Shown piece by piece: positions 8,465 to 18,274 of a stretch of DNA of 45,442 nt. The notes beneath the pieces were generated by a model. It was not told the origin of the DNA and ran no database searches. It was given only the letters and a program-made list of their open reading frames with translations. Position 1 is the stretch's first letter. Each line of letters starts with the position of its first letter. A program made the position numbers and the translations under genes. Origin of the DNA: an uncultured Tenacibaculum sp. (GTDB taxonomy: Bacteria > Bacteroidota > Bacteroidia > Flavobacteriales > Flavobacteriaceae); NCBI GenBank assembly GCA_937922085.1, contig CAKZVD010000111.1:1-45442 (forward strand), given 5' to 3'.

Positions 8465-10159
8465 TTATTCTTTACGGTAAAAAGTGGTTGAAATTGTTTT
8501 GGCATTACCAACATTGTCAGAGACTACAATTTTAAAAATATGTTTGTTGCCTACTAATTCTTTGTCAGAAAAATCATAAGTCAAAAGGCCTTTTTTATGA
8601 TTGTATTCCATTAAAATCCAATCATTATCTATACTAGCTCTGAAACTTCTAATACCAGATTCGATATCTTTAATTTTAACTTTTAATGTTTTGTTTTGAG
8701 AAATCCATTTGCCTTTAGAAAAGTTTACAAGAGTAATAGTTGGTTTTTTTGTATCAAATTTTAAAGAATAAGAACCTAATGTTTTTTGGTTAGTGTATGC
8801 TTTATTTGCTTTCTTTTTTGTTGATACATATCTGGGATACTTCTTTTTGGTAACATTAGCAATATAAACTTGCTGTTTCTCTTTAGAAGTTAGATTAGAA
8901 GTATTAAATGTTAATGTGAATTTTTTATTTAGAGGTATAGTTGGTTCATGAATTTTAGCAATTCCATCTATAACATTGAAATCAATAAACGTATCGTAAT
9001 AAAAACTATTTTTAGGAAAAGCTATAGTAGCTTCATTTTGTTGAAATTTATTAAATTTTTTCGCGAATATTTTATATGATGTTGTATCTTTTTTTGTAAT
9101 AATAGGTATACTTTTAATTCCTTTGATAGGAATTTTTAAAGTAGAAGTATTTCCTTTAAAATCTTTAGCTACAATTTCTACATTATAATTTTCTTCTGGT
9201 TTAATAGATAAATTACCCTCATTAATTAAGTTTTCATATAAACTAAGTTTATTCTCTTTTACACGATGTGTTTTTTGAAAACGCTTTTTATATTTAGCAT
9301 AGTGTTCAAAATCAATTAGTAAGTTAATGTATTTACTCTCAGAAAAAGAAAAAGTTTCTAAATCATGATAATAAACTTTATTTCCATTAATGTACATTTC
9401 TAAACTATAAATTCCATTTCTATTAGGAGCATCATCTAAACGATCAAAAACACTAATACCTAAACCAATACTTCCGTTTGCAGTAAAACGTTGGGCAATG
9501 TAATTGCTATCGTCTATTTTCTTTATAGGAATAATAGTTTTATCATTAGAGTTATTCACCTGTGCATTATTATCTAAAGGAAAAACCATTAATTTTTCAA
9601 TTATTGGGCTTTTAGTGTCTGCAGGAAATAAGCCAAAATGTAAAGGGTTTATAATCTTTTCAGTTTTAGAATCTCTAATTTCATAATGTAAATGCGGACC
9701 TCCAGAACTACCAGTATCACCAGAAAAACCAATAATTTCGCCTTTTTCTATAGGGAATTTCTCTGCACCAGGAAATAAGTTTCCAGTATAGTAACTTTGC
9801 TTTTTATACTGTGCTTTTTTTACATACTTCTGAATTTTAGGAGCAAATTTTTGTAAATGAGCATATACAGTAGTATGACCACTTGGGTGTTTCATATATA
9901 AAACTTTACCAAAACCATATTGAGCAACTTTTATTCTAAAAATATAGCCACTAGCAGGAGCATAAATAGGAATTCCTTCTTTTTGTTGTGTTTTAAGATC
10001 AATACCAGAATGAAAGTGATTACTTCTTAATTCACCAAAAGTACCAGCTAATACAACTGGAATTTTCATAGGAGGAGAAAAATATTTTTGAGGATATTTC
10101 TTTTGAGAAAAACCAATAAAAAAAATAAATAAAAACAATACTGAAAAATAATACCTCAA
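8465..10159 (-). CDS. M23 family metallopeptidase (LytM/lysostaphin fold)
   Basis: 564 residues with a signal peptide (MRYYFSVLFLFIFFIGFSQ). The peptidase domain is at the N-terminal end, residues about 35-185. The zinc ligands are visible as H50-x3-D54 (HSGID) and the closing H156-L-H158 (GGPHLHYEIRD), with YAHLQKF between them. This is the full set of M23 active-site residues, so it should be an active endopeptidase on peptidoglycan cross-links or another glycine-rich peptide. About 370 further residues are probably beta-rich Ig-like modules, which suggests a cell-envelope anchor or substrate-binding part. It is the first gene of an operon with the TonB-dependent receptor. The pairing may mean envelope remodelling linked to the receptor, but that is inference. 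Confidence 0.85.
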   Translation of the reverse strand: MRYYFSVLFLFIFFIGFSQKKYPQKYFSPPMKIPVVLAGTFGELRSNHFHSGIDLKTQQKEGIPIYAPASGYIFRIKVAQYGFGKVLYMKHPSGHTTVYAHLQKFAPKIQKYVKKAQYKKQSYYTGNLFPGAEKFPIEKGEIIGFSGDTGSSGGPHLHYEIRDSKTEKIINPLHFGLFPADTKSPIIEKLMVFPLDNNAQVNNSNDKTIIPIKKIDDSNYIAQRFTANGSIGLGISVFDRLDDAPNRNGIYSLEMYINGNKVYYHDLETFSFSESKYINLLIDFEHYAKYKKRFQKTHRVKENKLSLYENLINEGNLSIKPEENYNVEIVAKDFKGNTSTLKIPIKGIKSIPIITKKDTTSYKIFAKKFNKFQQNEATIAFPKNSFYYDTFIDFNVIDGIAKIHEPTIPLNKKFTLTFNTSNLTSKEKQQVYIANVTKKKYPRYVSTKKKANKAYTNQKTLGSYSLKFDTKKPTITLVNFSKGKWISQNKTLKVKIKDIESGIRSFRASIDNDWILMEYNHKKGLLTYDFSDKELVGNKHIFKIVVSDNVGNAKTISTTFYRKE

Positions 10160-10177
10160 AGCTTTTTAATTTACTAA

Positions 10178-10185
10178 CAAAAATA
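10178..10185 (-). promoter_or_regulatory. Predicted -7 box for the M23 - TonB receptor operon
   Basis: CAAAAATA on the plus strand reads TATTTTTG on the minus strand, an exact TAnnTTTG Bacteroidota -7 element. It lies 18 bp before the M23 start codon, so the leader would be only about 12 nt. No clear -33 TTG is seen at the expected spacing. Confidence 0.5.
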
Positions 10186-10248
10186 CTAAAATTATACCAA
10201 AAATTACTTTATTGGTAGTCAGTAGATTAATAAAAAAAGTGTAAAGAG

Positions 10249-10279
10249 TTGTTATTGTAGAAAGAGATTATTAACTTTG
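10249..10279 (+). promoter_or_regulatory. Promoter of the zapA operon
   Basis: TTG at 10249-10251, a 20-bp spacer, and TAACTTTG at 10272-10279 give both elements of the Bacteroidota primary sigma promoter (TTG...TAnnTTTG). The predicted transcription start is near 10285, about 20 nt before the first start codon at 10306. Confidence 0.65.
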
Positions 10280-10305
10280 TTGAAATAGTTTATTCTCAAT
10301 AATAA

Positions 10306-10596
10306 ATGAATAATACGTTAGAAGCAATTCATTTACTGGAAGTTAAGTTGAATGATTTATTGTCCAAATATGAATTTTTAAAAGAAGAAAATGAAATATT
10401 GCTTCGACAAAATGGTAAATTACAAATTTTATTAAGTGAGAGTAAGCAACAATTACAACATCAAAAGGATGAATTTGATTTGTTAAAAGTTGCAAAAACT
10501 ATGGAAGGCAGTAATGAAGATACGAGAAATACAAAACTCAAAATAAATACTTTAATTCGAGAGATTGATAAATGTATTAAACTCTTGAATGCATAA
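10306..10596 (+). CDS. Small coiled-coil protein upstream of zapA
   Basis: 96 residues, almost wholly alpha-helical. The stretch from about residue 8 to 62 has heptad spacing of Leu and Ile (LEVKLNDLLSKYEFLKEENE) and would form a parallel coiled coil. The C-terminal 30 residues (INTLIREIDKCIKLLNA) look like a second short helix. It is 18 nt upstream of zapA under the same promoter. In gammaproteobacteria ZapB is a small coiled-coil partner of ZapA, so a role at the division ring is a reasonable guess, but the protein is not recognisably ZapB and the guess rests only on position and shape. Conserved in flavobacteria as far as I recall. Confidence 0.75.
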   Translation: MNNTLEAIHLLEVKLNDLLSKYEFLKEENEILLRQNGKLQILLSESKQQLQHQKDEFDLLKVAKTMEGSNEDTRNTKLKINTLIREIDKCIKLLNA

Positions 10597-10614
10597 AAAG
10601 TTCTTTGCAAAAAA

Positions 10615-10905
10615 ATGAAAAAAATAAAAGTTAATGTTTTAATAGCTGGTAGAAATTATCCTCTTGTTGTTAGTAATGAACAGGAAGAAGAGGGGATGAG
10701 AAAGGCAGCAAAAAACATTAATGATTTAATTTTAAGTTTTGAACAAAATTATGCGGTAGCTGATAAGCAAGATGTATTAGCAATGTGTGCTTTACAATTT
10801 GCTTCTAAGTTAGAAATTGGAGCAATCCAAAAAAAAGATGAAGCTATTAAAGTAACAAAAAGAGTAAATGAGCTAACAAATTTGTTAGATTATCATTTAA
10901 AATAA
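10615..10905 (+). CDS. zapA: Cell division protein ZapA
   Basis: 96 residues. ZapA binds FtsZ filaments in the cytoplasm and bundles them at midcell. The N-terminal globular part (KKIKVNVLIAGRNYPLVVSN, then EEEGMRKAAKNINDLI) has the family pattern of two strands and the E-E-x-x-R-x-A helix. The C-terminal part forms the dimerising coiled coil. The length is right for the family. It is the second gene of a two-gene operon and is followed at once by the 6S RNA candidate. The zapA - 6S RNA order is also known from gammaproteobacteria (zapA/ygfE and ssrS), which supports both calls. Confidence 0.85.
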   Translation: MKKIKVNVLIAGRNYPLVVSNEQEEEGMRKAAKNINDLILSFEQNYAVADKQDVLAMCALQFASKLEIGAIQKKDEAIKVTKRVNELTNLLDYHLK

Positions 10906-10924
10906 GTTCATTATATATACAGTT

Positions 10925-11095
10925 AAAATACTGCCTACATTAGTATTATGTTTAATAAACTCAACACTATTCAATTAAAAAGAATGAGTCTTGGTTAGTA
11001 AAGAATGCCGTAATTAACGGAACCTTGATCAGCCAGTTAGTTCTAAACCTATTTTATTTGGAGTTTATAAAACCTACTAATGTAGGCTTTTTTAT
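10925..11095 (+). ncRNA. ssrS: 6S RNA (6S-Flavo type)
   Basis: This non-coding stretch lies between zapA and rny. Its ends form a perfect 13-bp stem: 10933-10945 (GCCTACATTAGTA) with 11075-11087 (TACTAATGTAGGC). A T tract follows, so the closing stem doubles as the terminator. The inside, about 130 nt, is richer in GC than nearby spacers and can form a long imperfect hairpin with a central open region. That is the layout of 6S RNA, which binds the housekeeping RNA polymerase and mimics an open promoter. A separate 6S family (6S-Flavo) is known in Flavobacteriia, and the position after zapA fits. The exact 5' end is an estimate. Confidence 0.75.
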
Positions 11096-11122
11096 TTAAG
11101 AATTTTTATCCAAATTATAATT

Positions 11123-12688
11123 ATGGAACAGTTAGTGGTGCCAATTTTAGTTGGCCTTGTAGGAGTGATAGTAGGTTTTATAATAGCTAAAATGCTTGAA
11201 AAATCAAAAGCTAATAAACTATTAAAAGAAACAGATAAAACAGCAAAAAGTATTATAAGAGAAGCTAAAGTAGAGGCAGATGTTATAAAAAAAGATAAAA
11301 TTTTACAGGCTAAAGAAAAGTTTATTGAACTTAAGGCAGAGCATGAGAAGGTAATTTTATCTAGAGAAAAGAAAATGTCTGATGTTGAAAAACGTATAAG
11401 AGATAAAGAATCTAGAGTTTCTTCTGAGTTAGATAAAAATAAAAAGTTAACGCAATCATTAGAAAAAAAGGAATCTAGTTTAGATTATAAATTAGATTTT
11501 TTAGAGAAAAAAGAGTCTGATGTAGAAAAATTGCACAAACGTCATGTTGATATGCTAGAACAAATTTCTGGTTTTTCAGCAGATGAAGCTAAGGCAGAAT
11601 TAGTAACTTCATTAAAAGCAGAAGCAAAAACGGATGCTATGGGCTTTATTCAAGAGACTATTGAAGAAGCAAAAATGACAGCTCAGCAAGAAGCTAGAAA
11701 AGTAGTTTTAAGTACTATTCAAAGAGTAGGAGTAGAACAAGCAATAGAAAACTGTGTGTCTGTATTCAATTTAGAATCAGATGATGTTAAAGGGCGTATT
11801 ATTGGTAGAGAAGGAAGAAATATTAGAGCTTTAGAAGCAGCAACAGGAGTAGAAATTATAGTTGATGATACACCTGAAGCAATTATCTTATCTTGTTTTG
11901 ACCCTGTACGTAGAGAAGTTGCGCGTTTATCTATGCATAAGTTAGTAACTGATGGTAGAATTCATCCTGCAAGAATTGAAGAGATTGTAAAGAAAACAGA
12001 AAAACAAATTAATCAAGAAATTATAGAAGTTGGTAAGCGAACTGTTATTGATTTAGGAATTCATGGTTTACATCCTGAATTACTAAAAACAGTAGGAAGA
12101 ATGAAGTATCGTTCATCTTATGGACAGAATTTGTTACAACACTCAAGAGAAGTAGCTAATTTATGTGGTATAATGGCTGCAGAAATGGGGTTAAATGCTA
12201 AAGCAGCAAAAAGAGCTGGATTGTTACATGATATAGGTAAAGTTCCAGAAACTGAAAGTGAATTACCTCATGCTTTGTTGGGTATGCAATGGGCAGAAAA
12301 ATATGGAGAGAAGAAAGATGTATGTAATGCAATTGGAGCACACCACGATGAAATTGAAATGAAAAGTTTATTAGCTCCGATAGTTCAAGTATGTGATGCT
12401 ATATCTGGAGCAAGACCTGGAGCAAGACGTCAAGTTTTAGATAGTTATATACAACGTTTAAAGGATTTAGAAGAAATAGCTTTTGGTTTTAATGGAGTAC
12501 AGAAAGCGTATGCTATACAAGCTGGTAGAGAACTTCGTGTAATGGTTGAAAGCACGAAGGTTAATGATGAAAAAGCTTCTGAGTTATCATTTAGTATTTC
12601 TCAAAAAATACAAAATGATATGACATATCCTGGGCAGGTGAAAGTTACAGTTATTAGAGAAACTAGAGCAGTGAATGTAGCAAAGTAA
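11123..12688 (+). CDS. rny: Ribonuclease Y
   Basis: 521 residues. RNase Y is a membrane-anchored endonuclease that starts mRNA decay. The order of parts is standard: an N-terminal membrane helix (residues 4-24), a long charged coiled coil (25-205), a KH RNA-binding domain with [15 protein letters not shown] (from about 228), and an HD phosphohydrolase domain with the catalytic His-Asp at 369-370 (GLLHDIGK). The C-terminal domain ends in ETRAVNVAK. Length and order match B. subtilis Rny. It is a single gene after the 6S RNA and has its own terminator at 12717. No TAnnTTTG box is evident directly before it, so part of its transcription may come from readthrough of the zapA - 6S unit. Confidence 0.93.
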   Translation: MEQLVVPILVGLVGVIVGFIIAKMLEKSKANKLLKETDKTAKSIIREAKVEADVIKKDKILQAKEKFIELKAEHEKVILSREKKMSDVEKRIRDKESRVSSELDKNKKLTQSLEKKESSLDYKLDFLEKKESDVEKLHKRHVDMLEQISGFSADEAKAELVTSLKAEAKTDAMGFIQETIEEAKMTAQQEARKVVLSTIQRVGVEQAIENCVSVFNLESDDVKGRIIGREGRNIRALEAATGVEIIVDDTPEAIILSCFDPVRREVARLSMHKLVTDGRIHPARIEEIVKKTEKQINQEIIEVGKRTVIDLGIHGLHPELLKTVGRMKYRSSYGQNLLQHSREVANLCGIMAAEMGLNAKAAKRAGLLHDIGKVPETESELPHALLGMQWAEKYGEKKDVCNAIGAHHDEIEMKSLLAPIVQVCDAISGARPGARRQVLDSYIQRLKDLEEIAFGFNGVQKAYAIQAGRELRVMVESTKVNDEKASELSFSISQKIQNDMTYPGQVKVTVIRETRAVNVAK

Positions 12689-12716
12689 AAAAAGAATATT
12701 TAACTTAATTTATAAA

Positions 12717-12751
12717 AAGATGGTAATTAAAAATTACCATCTTTTGTTTTT
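12717..12751 (+). terminator. Intrinsic terminator of rny
   Basis: A perfect 12-bp stem (12717-12728 with 12732-12743, AAGATGGTAATT), a 3-nt loop and a T-rich tail lie 29 bp after the rny stop codon. Confidence 0.8.
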
Positions 12752-13130
12752 TATAAAAAAATGAACAGATAAAAGTCATATACGATTTAACGAGTTTTAT
12801 TAGATCATTCCTTAATTTAAAAATTATAGAATCATGAAAAGAATAGTTGCTATTTGTTAATTTAACTTTATGTATAGCTAGAACTATACTATGCACAGAT
12901 TTCTTATGAAGCACAATTAATTCTTTAGTTTTACTAGTAATGGTTGGGTATTATTTAATTGATAATTTTAGTACAAATGTTTGGCTTCTATTAGATGTTA
13001 TATTAGGTGAATCTAAAGGTTTTAATACAATTGACTAGATCTTATGTTTGTTTATGAATTAAATTGTGTAAAAAAGCTGTTTAACTCTATTTAAAACCTA
13101 TTTGAAATAAATTTTAAAATTAAAAGCATA
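12752..13130. other. Intergenic region without a recognisable gene
   Basis: About 380 bases between the rny and helicase terminators. Stops are frequent in all frames. The only small frame of note is 12940-13038 on the plus strand (32 codons, starting MVGYYLIDNFSTN, with a hydrophobic middle), and nothing resembling a start signal stands before it. A 12-base AAAAAAGCTGTT-like phrase occurs near 13072 and again at 13130 beside the helicase terminator. The stretch may be a decayed gene; nothing more can be supported. Confidence 0.4.
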
Positions 13131-13170
13131 AAAAAGCTGTCTAAAAATTACTTTTTAGACAGTCTCTTTT
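13131..13170 (-). terminator. Terminator of the DEAD-box helicase gene
   Basis: An 11-bp perfect stem (13137-13147 with 13152-13162, CTGTCTAAAAA) has a 4-nt loop. On the minus strand a T tract follows, 27 bp after the helicase stop codon. On the plus strand it also ends in a T run, so it may work both ways. Confidence 0.75.
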
Positions 13171-13189
13171 TTTGATTTGAAATAAAGGT

Positions 13190-14953
13190 TTATTTACTTC
13201 TTCTATCGAATTTACGATTGTTATTTTTTTTACCTTGAAATTTATCATTGTTTCTAGATCTTCCAAAGCCTCTATTAGGGCTATCTCCACGTCTTCTTCC
13301 GCCACCAGAACCACCAGATCTTCTTCCGCCTTTTCTTTCTTTAGTAATTTCTACATTTACTCTTCTACCATTAAAATCAGAGTTGTTACTAGCAAAAGCA
13401 TCTAAAGTTTGACTCTCAAAGTTTTTGTCAATTTCAAAGAAAGAGAAGGTGTCTAAAATATCGATAGCTCCAATTTCTACATTTTTATCGATGCCTTGTT
13501 CATTAATTAATCCCATTAATTTAGCTGGGTTTAATTTGTCTTTTCTACCTAAGTTTATAAAGAAACGAGACATGTTTTCGTTAGACATTCTACCTCCTGA
13601 ACGACGATCATCTCTATCTCTCGATGGCATATTGTTTAGATCAGGAGCATTTTCATAGTAAGATAAAAAAGAGTTGAATTCTAATGAAACAAACTTTTTA
13701 ATTAATTCTTCTCTAGAAAACTCTTCTAATTTTTCATAAATACTAGGTAAAAAAGCATCTATCTTAGTCGTATTAATCTCAGTGTTTTCAACTTTATCAA
13801 TTAGATGGAAAAGTTGTTTTTTACAAATTTCTTCTCCAGTAGGTATTTCCTTATCAACAAATTTCTTTTTTAAAATTCGTTCAATAGGTCTTAACTTACC
13901 TTTTTCTTTTCTATTAACTAAAGCAATAGAAACCCCTTTGTTTCCAGCTCTACCCGTTCTACCACTTCTATGATTGTAATTTTCAATTTGATCTGGTAAT
14001 TTATGATTAATTACGTGTGTAAGACTATTAACATCTAAACCACGAGCAGCAACATCAGTTGCAACAAGCATTTGTATATTTTTTTTACGGAACTTTTCCA
14101 TAACGCTATCACGTTGCCCTTGTGATAAATCACCATGCAAAGAATCAGCATTATATCCGTCTTGGATTAATTTATCTGCAACTTCTTGTGTTTCCCTTCT
14201 TGTTCTACAAAAGACAATAGCATATATATTAGGGTTTACATCAGCAATTCTTTTTAATGCTTGATATCTATTTCTTTCTGTCACAAAATAAGATTCATGA
14301 CTAACATTATCTGAACCTTGATTTTTTTGACCAGAAGTTACTTCAACAGGATTACTCATATAATTACGAGCAATAGATTCAACTTCTCTAGGAAATGTTG
14401 CAGAAAATAATAAAGTTTGTTTAGTGTCTGGAGTAGCTTCTAGTACCTTATCTAGCTCATCCTTAAACCCCATGTTTAACATTTCATCAGCTTCATCTAA
14501 AACTAACCATTTAACTGTGTTTAATTTTAAAGCTCTTCTTTTAATTAAATCTACAGTACGACCAGGAGTTCCTACTACAATTTGAGCTCCTCTTTTTAAT
14601 TGTCTTATTTGTTGATCTATATTTGAACCTCCATAAACAGTAACAACTTTTAAATTTGGAAGATATTTAGAAAATTCTTCAATATTTCTACCAATTTGAA
14701 CTGCTAATTCTCTCGTTGGAGATAATATAATTGCTTGAGTTGCAGTTGAGGTTTCATCTGCAAGTTCAATAATAGGTAAACTAAATGCTGCAGTTTTACC
14801 TGTACCTGTTTGTGCAAATGCCTTTAAATCGTCAGAAGATGAGATTATTTGAGGAATTGCTTTTTCTTGAATTACGGTAGGTTTTTCGTAACCTAAATCG
14901 CGCAAAGCCTTATTGATAGGTTCTTTTAAACCTAAATCAGAGAATGTTGACAT
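13190..14953 (-). CDS. deaD: DEAD-box ATP-dependent RNA helicase (CsdA/DeaD type)
   Basis: 587 residues. It unwinds RNA duplexes in ribosome assembly and mRNA turnover, typically important in the cold. Visible motifs are the Q motif (PTVIQ, Gln29), motif I AQTGTGKT (47-54), PTRELA, DEAD (153-156), SAT, and motif VI HRSGRTGRAG. A DbpA-type RNA-binding domain lies at about 465-545 (RFFINLGRKDKLNPAKLMG). The tail is rich in Arg, Gly and Ser (RRSGGSGGGRRRGDSPNRGF), as in CsdA. The start is supported by the conserved MSTFSDLGLKEP N-terminus. Its leader is about 65 nt, with a promoter at 15026-15055 and a perfect hairpin touching the start codon, so translation may depend on temperature or on the enzyme itself. 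Confidence 0.92.
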   Translation of the reverse strand: MSTFSDLGLKEPINKALRDLGYEKPTVIQEKAIPQIISSSDDLKAFAQTGTGKTAAFSLPIIELADETSTATQAIILSPTRELAVQIGRNIEEFSKYLPNLKVVTVYGGSNIDQQIRQLKRGAQIVVGTPGRTVDLIKRRALKLNTVKWLVLDEADEMLNMGFKDELDKVLEATPDTKQTLLFSATFPREVESIARNYMSNPVEVTSGQKNQGSDNVSHESYFVTERNRYQALKRIADVNPNIYAIVFCRTRRETQEVADKLIQDGYNADSLHGDLSQGQRDSVMEKFRKKNIQMLVATDVAARGLDVNSLTHVINHKLPDQIENYNHRSGRTGRAGNKGVSIALVNRKEKGKLRPIERILKKKFVDKEIPTGEEICKKQLFHLIDKVENTEINTTKIDAFLPSIYEKLEEFSREELIKKFVSLEFNSFLSYYENAPDLNNMPSRDRDDRRSGGRMSNENMSRFFINLGRKDKLNPAKLMGLINEQGIDKNVEIGAIDILDTFSFFEIDKNFESQTLDAFASNNSDFNGRRVNVEITKERKGGRRSGGSGGGRRRGDSPNRGFGRSRNNDKFQGKKNNNRKFDRRSK

Positions 14954-14977
14954 ACTATGAGTTTTATGAACTCATAG
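14954..14977 (-). promoter_or_regulatory. Hairpin immediately before the helicase start codon
   Basis: CTATGAGTT at 14955-14963 pairs perfectly with AACTCATAG at 14969-14977 around a 5-nt loop. In the mRNA the 9-bp stem ends one base before the ATG. It would cover the ribosome landing site unless melted. Regulation is an inference; the structure is seen directly. Confidence 0.55.
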
Positions 14978-15025
14978 AAGCCCTATCTATGAATTCTAAA
15001 TTATAACTTAATTATTAGGACGGCA

Positions 15026-15055
15026 CAAAAGTAATTAAATTTAATTAAATAACAG
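15026..15055 (-). promoter_or_regulatory. Promoter of the DEAD-box helicase gene
   Basis: On the minus strand TACTTTTG (15033-15026) is an exact -7 box, and CTG (15055-15053) lies 19 bp upstream at the -33 position, one base off TTG. The predicted start near 15020 leaves a leader of about 65 nt. Confidence 0.6.
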
Positions 15056-15075
15056 AAAGTTGTTTTTTAGATTTT

Positions 15076-16428
15076 TTATAACTCAGTTATTTGTTTTTCA
15101 ATGGCTTTAGAAGATAAAGAACAAAAACCATTTTTAACAATTCCTTTTTTGTTAATTAAGACCATTCTAGGAAGCTTACTCGTTAAAAAATTATGAGCAA
15201 TACTTTCTGGTTGAAGATAAAACTGATGCTTAATATTTAAACCTTTAACGTATTCGTTTTTATTATTATTTATATTTATAACAATAAATTCAACATTTGG
15301 GTTTTTTCGTATTAAATAATTTACTCTAGAAGCTACCCAATTGCTAGAAGCATACTCTTTATTCCAAAAATAAATTACAGCGTTTTTACGTTTAATAACA
15401 TTGTCTATTTTTTCTATACTACCATCAGGAGACATGAGTGAAAAATTAGAAAATTTCTCATTCTTTTGAATTCCTTTTAAATCCTTTAACAAAGAAGAAA
15501 TTTCATCTTTATCTTTTTGATTTGTAGAAGAATAAATAAAGGTTTGGAAAGCTTTTTTATTAATACTACAACTCTTTTTATTATAAAAATGGCGAATAGT
15601 TGTTTCCTTTAGTAATTTATTTTTAAGTTCAGAAGAACTTATTTTATCATTAATAGCATTCAAAAGTGCTATCGTAAAATCATCACTATCATCTTTTATC
15701 TTCTTTTTATAGATATCACTATATAAATTGTTATATACATAATCTCTATATGGAGAATAAAACATTAATGATGGGTTACTTATAGGAGCTAAATTTCTAT
15801 GTGAAGTAAAAGAGCTATCTAATATTTCTGGTTCATCCTTTAGACTATTATCAATTATAAAGCTTTCTAGCTTTGTATATAAAGGATAGTGTAAAGCTAT
15901 TTTTAAAATATCAATAAATTTTTCTGACTTTTCTTGATTTTGAACTTTATAATTTTCAATGAACTGATCTTGAACTATTTTAAGAGAATCAACTTTATGT
16001 TTAAATTCATTGGCAGGTAAATTATAATATTTATAAAAATCCCTTTGTTGTTGTTCTTTAGATAAAAAACTTTCTATAAGTAAATTATTTCTAGTAGCAT
16101 TATTACCACTAAATACCAAAGATTCATCAAAATCCCATGTGTTTAAACGAATTAATAAACTGTCTTTAGGTTCTAAAAATATATATTGAACTTCACTACC
16201 ATGTTTAAAATAATAAAGACCAGATTTAACATTTTTTATTTCACCAAGAAAAGTATTATCTTTTTTAAGTTTAATAGAATCTATAATTTCTTGATTATTA
16301 TCAAAGAGCAGAACAAAATTATCTTTTGGGTGTATAATTTTACCTCCAAAATACGTAAGTTCTTTTTTTTCAGTAGAATTACAGCCTATTAAGAAAACAG
16401 AAATAAAAAAAGTAAAATATTTGATCAT
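15076..16428 (-). CDS. Lipoprotein with a C-terminal thioredoxin-like fold lacking the CXXC motif
   Basis: 450 residues. The N-terminus is a clear lipoprotein signal (FLIGC, Cys16). Residues about 25-110 look like a beta-sandwich of the DUF4369 kind that precedes thioredoxin domains in Bacteroidota (FGGKIIHPKDNFVLLFDN). The middle 200 residues are helical. From about 345 the pattern AVIYFWNKEYASSNW, ...VEFIVININ..., and LPRMVLINKKG with a cis-Pro-like position fits a TlpA-type thioredoxin fold. The place of the usual Cys-x-x-Cys after YFW holds Ala-Ser-Ser-Asn, so it cannot do thiol exchange. It may be a binding or structural protein in the periplasm. It diverges from the ABC-F gene. The fold is inferred from pattern alone. 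Confidence 0.65.
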   Translation of the reverse strand: MIKYFTFFISVFLIGCNSTEKKELTYFGGKIIHPKDNFVLLFDNNQEIIDSIKLKKDNTFLGEIKNVKSGLYYFKHGSEVQYIFLEPKDSLLIRLNTWDFDESLVFSGNNATRNNLLIESFLSKEQQQRDFYKYYNLPANEFKHKVDSLKIVQDQFIENYKVQNQEKSEKFIDILKIALHYPLYTKLESFIIDNSLKDEPEILDSSFTSHRNLAPISNPSLMFYSPYRDYVYNNLYSDIYKKKIKDDSDDFTIALLNAINDKISSSELKNKLLKETTIRHFYNKKSCSINKKAFQTFIYSSTNQKDKDEISSLLKDLKGIQKNEKFSNFSLMSPDGSIEKIDNVIKRKNAVIYFWNKEYASSNWVASRVNYLIRKNPNVEFIVININNNKNEYVKGLNIKHQFYLQPESIAHNFLTSKLPRMVLINKKGIVKNGFCSLSSKAIEKQITEL

Positions 16429-16579
16429 ATTTCTTTTTAAAAAGATAATTAACTAACGCTCAAAAATAGAGATATGAAGTAGAATTCGATGTTAATTAGA
16501 TGTTAATATTAGAATTATAAGATATTTTTAACGAGTACAATTTATTAACTACAAATGCAAAAAAGACTATAGTTTTTAA

Positions 16580-16587
16580 TACTTTTG
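16580..16587 (+). promoter_or_regulatory. Predicted -7 box of the ABC-F gene
   Basis: TACTTTTG is an exact TAnnTTTG match ending 23 bp before the ATG at 16611. No -33 TTG stands at the expected spacing. Confidence 0.5.
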
Positions 16588-16607
16588 CATCGAATTTTAA
16601 AAAATAA

Positions 16608-18233
<1,626 letters not shown>

Positions 18234-18240
18234 ATAATAA

Positions 18241-18274
18241 AAAAAAGGAAGCTTTTAAAGCTTCCTTTTTTTTA
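18241..18274. terminator. Bidirectional terminator between the ABC-F gene and oxyR
   Basis: GGAAGCTTT (18247-18255) and AAAGCTTCC (18257-18265) form a near-continuous palindrome flanked by A6 and T8 tracts. It lies between the converging stop codons at 18233 and 18272 and overlaps the end of oxyR by three bases. Confidence 0.85.

Noticed and set aside
12705..12914. 69-codon minus-strand frame after rny
   Set aside because: It runs through the rny terminator and has no recognisable domain.
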